From contig CAZDVW010000001.1 of assembly GCA_964509205.1 (NCBI GenBank), positions 95,245 to 159,244 on the forward strand: a stretch of 64,000 bases of DNA, read 5' to 3'. The translations under genes and the position numbers were made by a program. The first letter of the stretch is position 1; each line of letters begins with the position of its first letter. Below are positions 1-8,473 of the stretch, piece by piece. The notes under the pieces were generated by a model that ran no database searches, was not told the origin of the DNA, and saw only the letters and a list, made by a program, of their open reading frames with translations. The DNA is from Duodenibacillus sp964509205. GTDB taxonomy: Bacteria; Pseudomonadota; Gammaproteobacteria; Burkholderiales; Burkholderiaceae_F.

Positions 1-64
1 AATACGATTAAACTCAGAAGTACCCAGTTTGGGAGCTGACCGAGTTCAAACGAGGATTTTTATT

Positions 65-691
65 GTGAGCCTTTTCGATTCTGCTCGATTTTTCACGTCG
101 GCCGCAAGCCTCTCGCAACTTCCGGCCCCGGCGTTGCCTGAAATTGCTTTTGCCGGCCGATCCAATGCAGGGAAATCTACAGCCATCAATGTACTAACCC
201 GTCAGGGACAGCTTGCCTTCGCCTCAAAAACTCCCGGACGGACACAACTGATTAATTTTTTCCGCCTTTCGCAGAAAAAGGACGATGCAGGATTCCTCGT
301 CGACTTGCCCGGATACGGCTACTCCAAAGCCGATCCGAAAACTCGAGGCAATTGGTCTCAACTAATCGGCGGCTATCTTGAAGGTCGTCCCTCTTTGGTC
401 GGCATCGTGATCGTGATGGACTCGCGTCGCCCCTTCATGCCAGCAGATGACTGGCTCATCGATTTTTTTTCCGACAAAACTCACGTGCGCCAGCTTTGGC
501 TTCTCAACAAGTGCGACAAGTTGAACCGAAGCGAACGTATTAATGCACAAAGGATAGCTTGTGCTCGTGCTGAAAAAACAGGCGACCACATCTCCGTTCA
601 ACTCTTTTCCGGCCTAAAAAAAGAAGGTCTCGAACAGTTTTCAGATACCTTATTGCAATGGATCGACCCTCAGGGGCGTTTCCGTTCGTAG
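65..691 (+). CDS. engB: Ribosome biogenesis GTP-binding protein YihA/EngB
   Basis: Small TRAFAC-class GTPase needed for assembly of the large ribosomal subunit; acts in the cytoplasm. The 208-residue product has the P-loop GRSNAGKST at about residues 31-39, the switch II motif DLPGYG and the G4 motif NKCDK, and is close to the usual family length. I place the start at the GTG at 65 because AGGA lies about 8 bases upstream; the frame is also open from a TTG at 29, which has no such site. hemB follows after 25 bases on the same strand, so they are probably cotranscribed. The family call is certain; only the start is open. Confidence 0.95.
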   Translation: MSLFDSARFFTSAASLSQLPAPALPEIAFAGRSNAGKSTAINVLTRQGQLAFASKTPGRTQLINFFRLSQKKDDAGFLVDLPGYGYSKADPKTRGNWSQLIGGYLEGRPSLVGIVIVMDSRRPFMPADDWLIDFFSDKTHVRQLWLLNKCDKLNRSERINAQRIACARAEKTGDHISVQLFSGLKKEGLEQFSDTLLQWIDPQGRFRS

Positions 692-716
692 AAAATCCTA
701 CTTCACAAGAGGTTCT

Positions 717-1730
717 ATGCAAACACTTGGTCAATTTCCACAGGTACGCATGCGCCGCATGCGTCACGATGATTTTTCCCGTCGTCTCATGCGGGAAAAT
801 GTTGTTACGGTCAACGATCTGATCCTTCCCGTGTTTGTCAAGGAAGGCAACGGCGAAAGGGAACCTGTCCCAACAATGCCGGGAGTCGTTCGGTACAGCC
901 CGGATGAACTCCTAAAGGTTTGCGGCGAGTGTACGGAACTCGGTATCCCGATGATTGCACTCTTTCCGGTAATTGACCCTTCTCTCAAAACCCCAGACGG
1001 GGCTGAAGTTGCCAACGAACAAGGGCTGATCCCGCGAGTCATCAAAGCCATCAAGCAACACTATCCTCAGCTCGGCGTAATGTGCGACGTCGCGCTCGAT
1101 CCTTACACAACGCACGGCCAAGACGGACTCATCGATGAGACAGGCTACATTCTCAATGATGAAACCGTTGAGATGCTGATTGTCCAAGCGCTGACTCAGG
1201 CAAAAGCCGGTGCTGACGTCGTCGCCCCGAGCGACATGATGGACGGGCGAATTGGTGCAATCCGCCGCGCTCTCGAAGAAAACGGGCTGATTCACACACG
1301 CATCATGGCTTATTCAGCGAAATACGCTTCCGCCTTCTACGGTCCGTTCCGTGATGCCGTCGGATCCAGTGCCAATCTCGGCAAATCCAACAAAAACGTC
1401 TACCAGCAAGATCCCGCCAACAGTGACGAAGCACTCTGGGAAGTTGGTTTAGATCTTGCCGAAGGCGCGGATATGGTGATGGTCAAACCCGGACTTCCCT
1501 ATTTGGACGTCATTCGCCGTGTCAAGGATGAGTTCAAGGCTCCGACTTTTGCCTACCATGTCTCCGGCGAGTATGCGATGCTTAAGTGCACGGCCGCAGC
1601 CGGTTGCATTGATGAGAAGAAAATCACGATGGAGTCGATGATTTCCTTTAAACGCGCCGGGGCTGACGGCATCCTCACGTACTGTGCCCTGGATGTCGCT
1701 CGGTGGCTTAAAGAAGGATACAACTATTGA
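717..1730 (+). CDS. hemB: Delta-aminolevulinic acid dehydratase (porphobilinogen synthase)
   Basis: Condenses two 5-aminolevulinate molecules to porphobilinogen in haem and sirohaem synthesis. The 337-residue protein carries the two active-site lysines in YSAKY (K202) and MVKPG (K257). The metal loop reads CDVALDPYTTHGQDG at residues 123-137: the cysteines of zinc-dependent enzymes are replaced by aspartates, the pattern known from magnesium-dependent HemB of Pseudomonas type. ATG is preceded by AGAGG. It lies 25 bases after engB and ends in a strong terminator shared with the converging sppA. Confidence 0.97.
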   Translation: MQTLGQFPQVRMRRMRHDDFSRRLMRENVVTVNDLILPVFVKEGNGEREPVPTMPGVVRYSPDELLKVCGECTELGIPMIALFPVIDPSLKTPDGAEVANEQGLIPRVIKAIKQHYPQLGVMCDVALDPYTTHGQDGLIDETGYILNDETVEMLIVQALTQAKAGADVVAPSDMMDGRIGAIRRALEENGLIHTRIMAYSAKYASAFYGPFRDAVGSSANLGKSNKNVYQQDPANSDEALWEVGLDLAEGADMVMVKPGLPYLDVIRRVKDEFKAPTFAYHVSGEYAMLKCTAAAGCIDEKKITMESMISFKRAGADGILTYCALDVARWLKEGYNY

Positions 1731-1737
1731 TTTTATC

Positions 1738-1771
1738 GAAAGGTCGCCGGAATAAATCTGGCGACCTTTTC
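1738..1771. terminator. Bidirectional terminator between hemB and sppA
   Basis: Ten-base inverted repeat AAAGGTCGCC/GGCGACCTTT (1739-1748 with 1760-1769) with an 11-base loop and a T run on the plus strand. It separates two convergent genes only 44 bases apart. Confidence 0.85.
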
Positions 1772-1774
1772 TCC

Positions 1775-3592
1775 TCATGGCTTAACAAGACAATGCGCAA
1801 GCGGTTCCAAAGGACTGCTTACAAGATTCAACAAGTTATCCGCTTGTCTGGCCTCAGAAACAACAGCCCTCTGAATCGTTTTTTCCACAGAACCGCCAAA
1901 GCCCTCTGCCCGCACCAAGAGTTTCTCGATCCAATTGCGAACGGTATTGGGTGATTGTTCATACCAATAAACCGGAGCAGACGATTTAAGCCCGGCAAGG
2001 CGACGCGCTTCATTCTGTGCCGCCTCGATTCCTCCAAGCTTGTCTACCAAACCGAGTTTTTGAGCCTGACGCCCCGTGTAAACGCGACCCTGAGCGAGAG
2101 GTTCAATCTTAGAAATCGGCATCTTGCGTGCATCGGAAACTAACTTCAGAAAATCCCTGTATGTTCTTTCAACAGTCATTTCCATGATGTTTTTAAATCG
2201 AGGATCCAAAGCAAGAGCTGGGCTCTTTACTCCGGCAAGCCACTCCGTATAGGCTCCGCCCGATCCGACAGAAAACTTTCCCAGTGTCTTTTCAAACGTC
2301 GGCATCATTCCGAAAACGCCCACGGAGCCAGTAATCGTCATGGGGTCTGCCACGATGCAGTCGGCAGCAAGACTAATCCAATACCCGCCGCTTGCTGCCA
2401 TATCCCCCATGCTGACAACAACGGGTTTTCCGCTCTTTTTCAGCCATTCAAGCTCACGTCGAATCATCTCGCTGGCAACAGCACTTCCTCCCGGGCTGTC
2501 GATGCGAACAACGAGAGCGGCTACATTTTCATCTTCTCTCGCCTCCCGAATCAGTTCGCCCGCACTGCGAGCTCCGATCATGCCGAGCCCGCTGGCTCCG
2601 TCCCGAATATCTCCCTCGAGCGTAAGAACGGCAATCCCTCGCCCATCCGAGTTATCTTCCGGGCAAGCATCGAGATAATCCAAATAATCCACGGCGCGCA
2701 AACTGCCGTTCGATTTCTTCCCGCCCTGACGTTCAATCAGAATAGCTCGTACCTCGTCTGCACTTCGTACTCCGTCAACCAGATTGGCATTCAGCGCCAC
2801 GCGGCTCATATCGCCTTGCGCACGAAAGACCTCATTTTCAAAGTTCGCAATTAAGTTGCTGACCGCACCCGGCATCAATCCGCGAGAAGCCTCAATCGAC
2901 TCTGTAACCTGTGCCCACGCATCATTCATCCAGAAACGGTCCGCACGGAGTGCCTGCTCGCTCGGAGCCTTTCGAACAAAGGTCTCCGGGAAAGATTTAT
3001 AGGCTCCGGCTTTAAAAACGTGAACCGTCACGCCAAGCTGTTTGAGCGCCTCTCCCCAATAAAGGCGCGTATTGCCGATGCCCGTCAACAAAACATTTCC
3101 CATCGGGTGAATGAATACTTCGCTCGCATGTGACGCAACGGTGTACTGACTTTGGGAGAAGGAGCTTGACCAAACGGTCACTTTCTTTCCTGTTTCCCGG
3201 ATGCGATCCATCGCCTCGCCGATCTCGCGAAGACTGGCGAATCCGGCAGACTGCAAATCGTCGACACGAATGAGGACACTTTCAATTCGCGAGTCGTCTC
3301 TTGCCGTATTCAGTGCGCGAATTACATCCCGAAGCCGAGTTTCCGGCTCGGCTCCTGACACGGCATAAGCGAAGGCCGATTCTCGACTTCCGAGCGCTGA
3401 TTGTTCAACAATCTTGCCCGAAAGCGGAATGACAAGCGTTGTCTTGGGATCGATCTTGACTGTGTCATTCCGAAAAATAAAGACAAAGAAGCACACGACA
3501 AGAATCAGAAGAAGCAAATTCCCGATTGCCTGTCGCGCGAATTCAAACCCCTTCCAAACGCGTGACCCAAACCATTTAACCGCGTTCCACAT
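1775..3592 (-). CDS. sppA: Signal peptide peptidase SppA, 67-kDa type
   Basis: Inner-membrane serine protease that degrades cleaved signal peptides. The double-domain architecture (about 605 residues) is typical of the long proteobacterial form: one N-terminal membrane helix (about residues 25-45), an N-terminal ClpP-like half with the lysine in GAYKSFPE, and a C-terminal half with the nucleophile serine in MAASGGYW and the following GSVGVF strand. I chose the ATG at 3592, preceded by GGGAGA; the frame extends upstream to 3652 without a better site. The start overlaps the 3' end of the HAD gene by 17 bases, so translation is probably coupled. Confidence 0.94.
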   Translation of the reverse strand: MWNAVKWFGSRVWKGFEFARQAIGNLLLLILVVCFFVFIFRNDTVKIDPKTTLVIPLSGKIVEQSALGSRESAFAYAVSGAEPETRLRDVIRALNTARDDSRIESVLIRVDDLQSAGFASLREIGEAMDRIRETGKKVTVWSSSFSQSQYTVASHASEVFIHPMGNVLLTGIGNTRLYWGEALKQLGVTVHVFKAGAYKSFPETFVRKAPSEQALRADRFWMNDAWAQVTESIEASRGLMPGAVSNLIANFENEVFRAQGDMSRVALNANLVDGVRSADEVRAILIERQGGKKSNGSLRAVDYLDYLDACPEDNSDGRGIAVLTLEGDIRDGASGLGMIGARSAGELIREAREDENVAALVVRIDSPGGSAVASEMIRRELEWLKKSGKPVVVSMGDMAASGGYWISLAADCIVADPMTITGSVGVFGMMPTFEKTLGKFSVGSGGAYTEWLAGVKSPALALDPRFKNIMEMTVERTYRDFLKLVSDARKMPISKIEPLAQGRVYTGRQAQKLGLVDKLGGIEAAQNEARRLAGLKSSAPVYWYEQSPNTVRNWIEKLLVRAEGFGGSVEKTIQRAVVSEARQADNLLNLVSSPLEPLAHCLVKP

Positions 3593-4337
3593 GGCAAATC
3601 TCCCGTACGATCCTATTGCCGACAGATGCAATTTTCGCAAGTTCTGTGACATCGCGCACAGAAAAGTCTACAAAACATGGCTGAGGAGAAATGAGTCGCT
3701 TCGAATGACCGACACAACGAATTGTCTTCATTCCGAGCGATTTAGCCGCTCGAAGGTTATTTAATCCATCGTCAACAAGAACCGTTTTTTGCGGCAAGAA
3801 ACCGCTGCGTGCTAAGGCAATCTGAATGGCCTCTCGCTGAGGCTTGCAGCGCCATCGCCCGGGGACTCTCATCTGCTCAGGGCTGTAAACTGCATCAAAA
3901 AGACCGAAAATCCCCAAAAAGGAAAGAACCCGTTCGGCATACGCATGCGGCCCGTTTGTCAAAACCACTTTCCTTCCGGGCAGCGAACGAATCAGGCTAC
4001 ACAGCGTGTGCGCTGAAGCAACCGGCTTGATATACGGTTCCAAATCAAACGAATGTGTTTCGCGAAAGAAGAGTTCGGGGCTGATCCCGTGAAAACGTTC
4101 CAAACCCAAGAATGTTGCCCCGTAACTGGCCCAATAGTTGTACTGAATCTCCTCGGCTTGTTTCAGAGAGACCCCTAAATGCGACGCAATGAAACGTGCC
4201 ATGCGTTGATGAATCTGGTCAAAAACACCGGCATCTGCATCGTAAAGCGTGTTGTCGAGGTCAAAAAGCCACAAGGACACTTCGCCCAAAAGATGTCCTG
4301 GTCCGCCTCTGACCTCTATTTGCCTTCTCATTTTCAC
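3576..4337 (-). CDS. HAD-superfamily hydrolase, pyrimidine 5'-nucleotidase-like
   Basis: Haloacid-dehalogenase phosphatase of the Sdt1/pyrimidine 5'-nucleotidase branch. Visible motifs in order: FDLDNTLYD (D26 nucleophile, D28 acid/base), VVLTNGP (motif II), the conserved lysine in RCKPQREA, and VLVDDGLNN (motif IV). An alpha-helical cap lies between motifs I and II. The 253-residue length suits the family. The gene lies 6 bases downstream of hslU and overlaps sppA, so it sits in the middle of a protein-turnover operon. The substrate cannot be fixed from sequence; nucleoside monophosphates are the family guess. Confidence 0.85.
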   Translation of the reverse strand: MKMRRQIEVRGGPGHLLGEVSLWLFDLDNTLYDADAGVFDQIHQRMARFIASHLGVSLKQAEEIQYNYWASYGATFLGLERFHGISPELFFRETHSFDLEPYIKPVASAHTLCSLIRSLPGRKVVLTNGPHAYAERVLSFLGIFGLFDAVYSPEQMRVPGRWRCKPQREAIQIALARSGFLPQKTVLVDDGLNNLRAAKSLGMKTIRCVGHSKRLISPQPCFVDFSVRDVTELAKIASVGNRIVREICHVERG

Positions 4338-4343
4338 AGACAG

Positions 4344-5690
4344 CTATAAGACATAACGCGACAAATCTTCGTTCTGCGCGATATCTCCGAGCTTGCTCTT
4401 CACATAGGCTGCGTCAATCCGAACAACGGATTCCGAACAATTGCCGGCATCAAAACTGGCGTCCTCCAACAGTTTCTCCATCACTGTATGAAGGCGTCTT
4501 GCCCCGATGTTCTCCGTGTGTTCGTTGACGTCGCAAGCATACTGTGCGATCAAGCGAATCGCTTCCTCATCAAAAGAAAGCTTACATCCGTCTGCACCGA
4601 GCAATGCCTCATACTGCTTAACGAGCGAAGCATCCGTCGCCGTAAGAATTCTTTCAAAATCCTTGCTGGTCAAACTCTTTAACTCAACACGAATCGGAAG
4701 CCGACCCTGCAATTCCGGCACCAGATCCGACGGCTTTGACAAATGGAATGCTCCTGATGCAATAAAAAGGATGTGATCCGTACGAACCCAACCGTATTTT
4801 GTCTTTACCGTTGTCCCTTCAATCAGAGGCAACAAATCACGCTGAACGCCTTCTCTGGAAACGTCTGCTCCGTTTGTCTCTCCGCCACGGGCGATTTTGT
4901 CAATCTCGTCAATAAAGACAATGCCGTTATTTTCCACATTGGCCACGGCATCTCGCATGCACTCAGACTGATCGATGAGTTTTCCGGCCTCTTCCTCAGC
5001 ATAAATGGAGAGGACATCCTTCACCTTCAAACGCCGTCTTTCTTTTTGCTGTTGCTGAAGCTTTTCAAAAACGCTCTGAAGCTGATTCTCCATGTCGTCC
5101 ATCCCTTCCGGAGCAATCATGTTAAAAACAGGTCCAGTAGCGGGCACTTCTGCCTCGACAAGCTTGTCGTCCAAACGCCCCGCCCGCAAATCCTCGCGCA
5201 AGCGGCGGCGCGCAACCCCCTCGACAGGAGCAACAGGCGTTCCGTCTGAATTCGTCACCTGCGTCGTCGGAGGAACCAAAAGATCAAGAACACGATTTTC
5301 CGCCGCCTCTTCAGCTCGTACGCGAACTCGACGCTTTTGCTGTTCGCGCATCAGTTTCATTCCGGCTTCCATCAGATCCCGAATGATGGACTCAACATTG
5401 CGGCCGACATAACCGACTTCCGTAAACTTTGTTGCTTCCGTTTTGACAAACGGCGCATCCGTCAGCTTGGCAAGACGTCTGGCAATCTCTGTCTTTCCGA
5501 CGCCTGTCGGTCCAATCATCAGAATGTTTTTCGGAGTAATTTCTGAACACAACGGCTCAGGAACTCGGGCTCGACGCCAACGGTTGCGCAATGCAATCGC
5601 AACAGCCCGCTTGGCTTCGTCTTGTCCGACAATGTACTTATCCAATTCGCTGACGATCTCACGAGGTCTCATCATGGATTCAACTGTCAT
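4344..5690 (-). CDS. hslU: HslU, ATPase subunit of the HslUV protease
   Basis: AAA+ unfoldase that feeds substrates to the HslV peptidase. Walker A GPTGVGKT is at residues 60-67, Walker B and sensor region are in IVFIDEIDKIARGG, the intermediate I domain spans about 110-240, and the C-terminal LSRYVL tail that inserts into HslV is intact. Length (448) matches the family. It starts 9 bases after hslV and is followed after 6 bases by the HAD gene. Confidence 0.97.
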   Translation of the reverse strand: MTVESMMRPREIVSELDKYIVGQDEAKRAVAIALRNRWRRARVPEPLCSEITPKNILMIGPTGVGKTEIARRLAKLTDAPFVKTEATKFTEVGYVGRNVESIIRDLMEAGMKLMREQQKRRVRVRAEEAAENRVLDLLVPPTTQVTNSDGTPVAPVEGVARRRLREDLRAGRLDDKLVEAEVPATGPVFNMIAPEGMDDMENQLQSVFEKLQQQQKERRRLKVKDVLSIYAEEEAGKLIDQSECMRDAVANVENNGIVFIDEIDKIARGGETNGADVSREGVQRDLLPLIEGTTVKTKYGWVRTDHILFIASGAFHLSKPSDLVPELQGRLPIRVELKSLTSKDFERILTATDASLVKQYEALLGADGCKLSFDEEAIRLIAQYACDVNEHTENIGARRLHTVMEKLLEDASFDAGNCSESVVRIDAAYVKSKLGDIAQNEDLSRYVL

Positions 5691-5699
5691 TTCCTACCC

Positions 5700-6239
5700 C
5701 TACGACTTAATGACTTCAACCGTAAGATTCTGATTCGTGTAAATGCAGAGATCTCCGGCAATTTTGAGTGATTCGCGAACGATTGCTTCAGCATCCATTT
5801 GCGTGTGTTCGGCCAATGCCCGAGCCGCACTCAATGCGTACGATCCGCCTGAGCCGATGGCGGCAATCCCGTTTTCCGGTTCAATCACATCCCCATTTCC
5901 AGACAACACGAGCGTCATAGAGGCGTCTGCTGTAATCATCATAGCTTCCAAATGCCGCAGTGCTTTGTCCGTGCGCCATTGTTTAGCCAACTCAATAGCC
6001 GCCCGCATCAAGTTGCCGGAGTGTTTCTCGAGAACGCCTTCAAATCGCTCTACCAATGTGAAGGCATCCGCCGTTGCGCCAGCGAAGCCAACAATAACCT
6101 TGTCGTGGTAAATGCGTCTGACCTTTCTGGCTGTTCCTTTGAAGACGACGTTGCCAAGCGTTACCTGCCCGTCTCCGGCCATGGCAACGATGTTGCCGCG
6201 CCGTACACACAAAATAGTTGTTCCGTGAAACTGTTCCAT
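5700..6239 (-). CDS. hslV: HslV, peptidase subunit of the HslUV protease
   Basis: Proteasome-beta-type N-terminal nucleophile peptidase. The mature protein should begin at T7 (TTILCVRR), implying a six-residue propeptide MEQFHG. The catalytic lysine lies in FKGTARKVRR. The 179-residue length is normal. It is the first gene of the minus-strand hslV-hslU-HAD-sppA set and lies downstream of dksA's terminator. I see no clear sigma-32 promoter in the 46 bases between that terminator and the start. Confidence 0.97.
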   Translation of the reverse strand: MEQFHGTTILCVRRGNIVAMAGDGQVTLGNVVFKGTARKVRRIYHDKVIVGFAGATADAFTLVERFEGVLEKHSGNLMRAAIELAKQWRTDKALRHLEAMMITADASMTLVLSGNGDVIEPENGIAAIGSGGSYALSAARALAEHTQMDAEAIVRESLKIAGDLCIYTNQNLTVEVIKS

Positions 6240-6285
6240 AACTGACTTTCAAATCTGAATGTAAACAAAACGTCTCGGACGATAG

Positions 6286-6323
6286 ACTAAAAAAACAAAG
6301 AGGAGGTTCCAACGTCCTCCTCT
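6286..6323 (-). terminator. Rho-independent terminator of dksA
   Basis: Inverted repeat AGAGGAGG/CCTCCTCT (6299-6306 with 6316-6323). On the minus strand it is followed by a T-rich run, so it ends dksA transcription ahead of hslV. Confidence 0.8.
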
Positions 6324-6356
6324 GAATCAAAAACTACCGCAAACACCTTTCGGGAT

Positions 6357-6776
6357 TTAATCACCATACATCTTCTGGCGAATCTCCCGACGCTCCTGCG
6401 CTTCAAGGGAAAGAGTCGTCGTCGGTCGCGCCAAAAGTCTTGGGACTCCGATCGGCTCACCTGTCTCCTCGCACCAACCGTATTCTCCCTCATCAATGCG
6501 TCGAAGCGCTGCCTGAACCTTCTTAAGGAGTTTGCGTTCGCGATCACGGGTTCTCAATTCAAACGTCCGCTCTTCCTCAAGCGTAGCACGATCCGCCGGA
6601 TCAGGAACGACTGTTGTCTCGCGCAAGTTTTCCGTTGTTTGATCTGCATTACTTCTTAACTGCGCTTCCATCATCTGCAAACGATTGCGGAAAAACTCCA
6701 CCTGCTGCGCATTCATGTAGTCCTTCTTAGGCATCGCGAGAATTTCTTTCTCGGTAAGCAACTTCTTTTTTGCCAT
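6357..6776 (-). CDS. dksA: RNA polymerase-binding transcription factor DksA, zinc-finger-less form
   Basis: Binds the RNA polymerase secondary channel and works with ppGpp in the stringent response. The 139-residue protein has the coiled-coil tip VPDPADRAT (D59, D62, A64), equivalent to the functional tip of E. coli DksA. Of the four zinc cysteines only C102 remains (WCEETGEP, then S and A in TLSLEAQ), so it probably binds no zinc, like P. aeruginosa DksA2; a similar pattern is familiar in betaproteobacteria. It is monocistronic: a leader with a short inverted repeat lies upstream and a terminator downstream. Confidence 0.95.
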   Translation of the reverse strand: MAKKKLLTEKEILAMPKKDYMNAQQVEFFRNRLQMMEAQLRSNADQTTENLRETTVVPDPADRATLEEERTFELRTRDRERKLLKKVQAALRRIDEGEYGWCEETGEPIGVPRLLARPTTTLSLEAQERREIRQKMYGD

Positions 6777-6805
6777 AAATCATCCTCTCATTTGGGCCGC
6801 TGGCT

Positions 6806-6822
6806 CGGCAAAACAGTTGCCG
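6806..6822. other. Inverted repeat in the dksA leader
   Basis: Perfect 6-bp inverted repeat CGGCAA/TTGCCG with a 5-base spacer, about 30 bases upstream of the dksA start. It could be an operator or a small mRNA hairpin. On the minus strand the same bases loosely resemble a sigma-54 element (GGC and TTGC in register), but the -24 part is poor. Confidence 0.35.
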
Positions 6823-6987
6823 AACAGATCGGACAGTTGAAAGTGACTGGAAAATTTAGATGTTCTCTTCTTGTACTCTAATAAAGTACGGAACCAGATT
6901 TTTCGGGACGCGGAACATTAGCACAGATTTCTCGCTATTTTTTGAAAACTCACAAAATAGGGAACTGAATTTGTTACAAAACAAAAA

Positions 6988-7016
6988 CTGATCGAAAAAA
7001 GCCAGCCCTCTATAAT
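6988..7016 (+). promoter_or_regulatory. Sigma-70-like promoter of the KTSC gene
   Basis: Perfect -10 hexamer TATAAT at 7011-7016, 17 bases after a weak -35 (CTGATC at 6988-6993). Transcription would start near 7022, giving a leader of about 28 bases before the ATG at 7050. Confidence 0.5.
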
Positions 7017-7049
7017 CCGAAAGAAGGATCCTTTTCTTCGGAGTTTGCT

Positions 7050-7343
7050 ATGCGTCGAAAACCTATCCATCGCGGAGGAATCCTTTCTGCCGGGTACGAC
7101 AGCGATCGCCGCTTTCTTGATGTCGAGTTCGACACACATCGAATTGTGCGCTACGAGGGTGTTGGAAGGGCAATTGCCGAGCGATTTCTCTGCTCAGCGC
7201 AACCGCTTTCGCACCTTCGGGATGAAATCGAGGACGAGTATCCGTCCTCTGAAATTAGTTCAACGCAGACAAAACAAGAGGAACAAAAGGCTAAAAAAGC
7301 CCGCACATCCGACGCTCTCGAAGCCTTATTTCGCTCGAAATAA
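7050..7343 (+). CDS. KTSC-domain protein
   Basis: Small 97-residue protein whose first 60 residues fit the KTSC domain: SAGYDSDRRFLDVEF, then IVRYEGV. This domain is found in small bacterial proteins and near nucleic-acid enzymes; its molecular function is not settled. The C-terminal third is a charged Lys/Glu-rich tail. The start has CGGAG upstream and follows a good TATAAT box. It converges on the next gene with only 3 bases between stop codons. Confidence 0.75.
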   Translation: MRRKPIHRGGILSAGYDSDRRFLDVEFDTHRIVRYEGVGRAIAERFLCSAQPLSHLRDEIEDEYPSSEISSTQTKQEEQKAKKARTSDALEALFRSK

Positions 7344-7346
7344 TTC

Positions 7347-7811
7347 TTACTTGTTTTGCGTTCCCTTTTGTAACTTGATATCGACAACCTCGTTGATGCG
7401 CTTGATTTGCTCTTCTGTTGCCGCTTCATCGAGCTTTGTCCGTGCCGTCGCCTGACGAACCTGCAGGCGCTTTAACTCCAAATCAAGTTCCGTGGATTCA
7501 TCTGCGTAGCGCTCGAGTTTTTCTTGTCTTGCCGCCCTCTTTTGAGCCGCCGCTTTCTTTTGTGCAGCCAACTTCTTAGCGGCTGCCGCTTTACGAGCCT
7601 CTTGTTGTGCCTTTGCCTTCGCCGCCTCAGCTTTTTCCTTGGCAAGTTTCTGTTCAGCCTTGGCCTTCACATCCTCGTAGTTCAGACGAACCGATTCAAT
7701 TTGAGATTCCAGCGACGGATTCTGTTGAGCCGGATAATCCGGCGGAACGGTTTGGGAAAAAGCCGCCGACACAAACAAAAGACTTCCCAACACAAACAGT
7801 TGTTTTTTCAT
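7347..7811 (-). CDS. Periplasmic Ala/Lys-rich coiled-coil protein, function unknown
   Basis: I do not recognise a named family with certainty. The 154-residue product starts with a clean signal peptide (MKKQLFVLGSLLFVSAAFS, cleavage before QTV), then an almost uninterrupted coiled coil rich in Ala, Lys, Gln and Glu (about residues 35-100), and a final helix ending in LQKGTQNK. There is no lipobox cysteine, so it should be soluble and periplasmic. It sits 15 bases behind a glycine-zipper lipoprotein, which suggests an envelope role. Confidence 0.7.
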   Translation of the reverse strand: MKKQLFVLGSLLFVSAAFSQTVPPDYPAQQNPSLESQIESVRLNYEDVKAKAEQKLAKEKAEAAKAKAQQEARKAAAAKKLAAQKKAAAQKRAARQEKLERYADESTELDLELKRLQVRQATARTKLDEAATEEQIKRINEVVDIKLQKGTQNK

Positions 7812-7826
7812 CGTCTCTCTCCTGCC

Positions 7827-8351
7827 TCAACGCTCGGGCTTGGGGCATCCCGCCGGATTGTTTGGTTGAATCCTTGTTTCATTCGGACTCGGCGAAACCA
7901 TAATGGCAGTTCCCGTCTTAAATTCGCACGTGCGACCGACCTGAGCAGAATTAAAAAGTTTGTCCCCATAACGGAAAGTAATCTGAACGCCGTCGACAAG
8001 CGCTTGATCGCCTGAACCCGCGTCCGCCAAGGCCATACCGGCAATACCGCCCGCAACGCCTCCGATAACGCGATCACTTCTTCCGGCATTGTGTACTTGG
8101 TTGCCGATGGCAATCCCGGCCAACGCACCTAAAACGGCGCCAACAGCCTGAGCCTTCGATTGATCGGAGCGATTCGGAACAGCTACTCGCGCCGGAATTA
8201 CCGCAATAATCTGAACTGTTTTAACCTCTTGAGCCTGATTCACAGCAGAGGCATAGTACGTATCCGAGCGATAAAGATCCCCCGATGATTGGCATCCGCC
8301 CAATAGCAACGTACCAATCGCAGCGACACTTACTACGAAATTCTTTTTCAT
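7827..8351 (-). CDS. Glycine-zipper outer-membrane lipoprotein (SlyB/PcpY-like)
   Basis: Lipoprotein of 174 residues. The signal peptide MKKNFVVSVAAIGTLLLGG leads to a lipobox LGGC. The centre carries a glycine-zipper 2TM domain (GAVLGALAGIAIGNQ, then VIGGVAGGIAGMA), as in the SlyB/Pcp family, followed by a small C-terminal domain with two cysteines. The ATG at 8351 is chosen (GGAAGGG upstream); an in-frame TTG at 8366 is less likely. The family is usually linked to outer-membrane integrity, often under Mg2+ control; here it lies just downstream of mgtE. Confidence 0.85.
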   Translation of the reverse strand: MKKNFVVSVAAIGTLLLGGCQSSGDLYRSDTYYASAVNQAQEVKTVQIIAVIPARVAVPNRSDQSKAQAVGAVLGALAGIAIGNQVHNAGRSDRVIGGVAGGIAGMALADAGSGDQALVDGVQITFRYGDKLFNSAQVGRTCEFKTGTAIMVSPSPNETRIQPNNPAGCPKPER

Positions 8352-8473
8352 TTTCCCTTCCTTCAACTCGGTAAAAATTGTCGTTCTGCACCGCTAAACA
8401 AACTGTAACGCACAAACGACAGAAGTGCTCGGAAAGACACTGTCCGAAAAAAATCCTAACAAAACTTAACGTT

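Noticed and set aside
4773..5249. 158-codon plus-strand frame opposite hslU
   Set aside because: Antisense shadow of a conserved AAA+ gene, no start site of its own.
5700..6290. Sigma-32 promoter ahead of hslV
   Set aside because: Only a TTTGAAA-like stretch very near the start codon was seen, with no matching -10; not supported.
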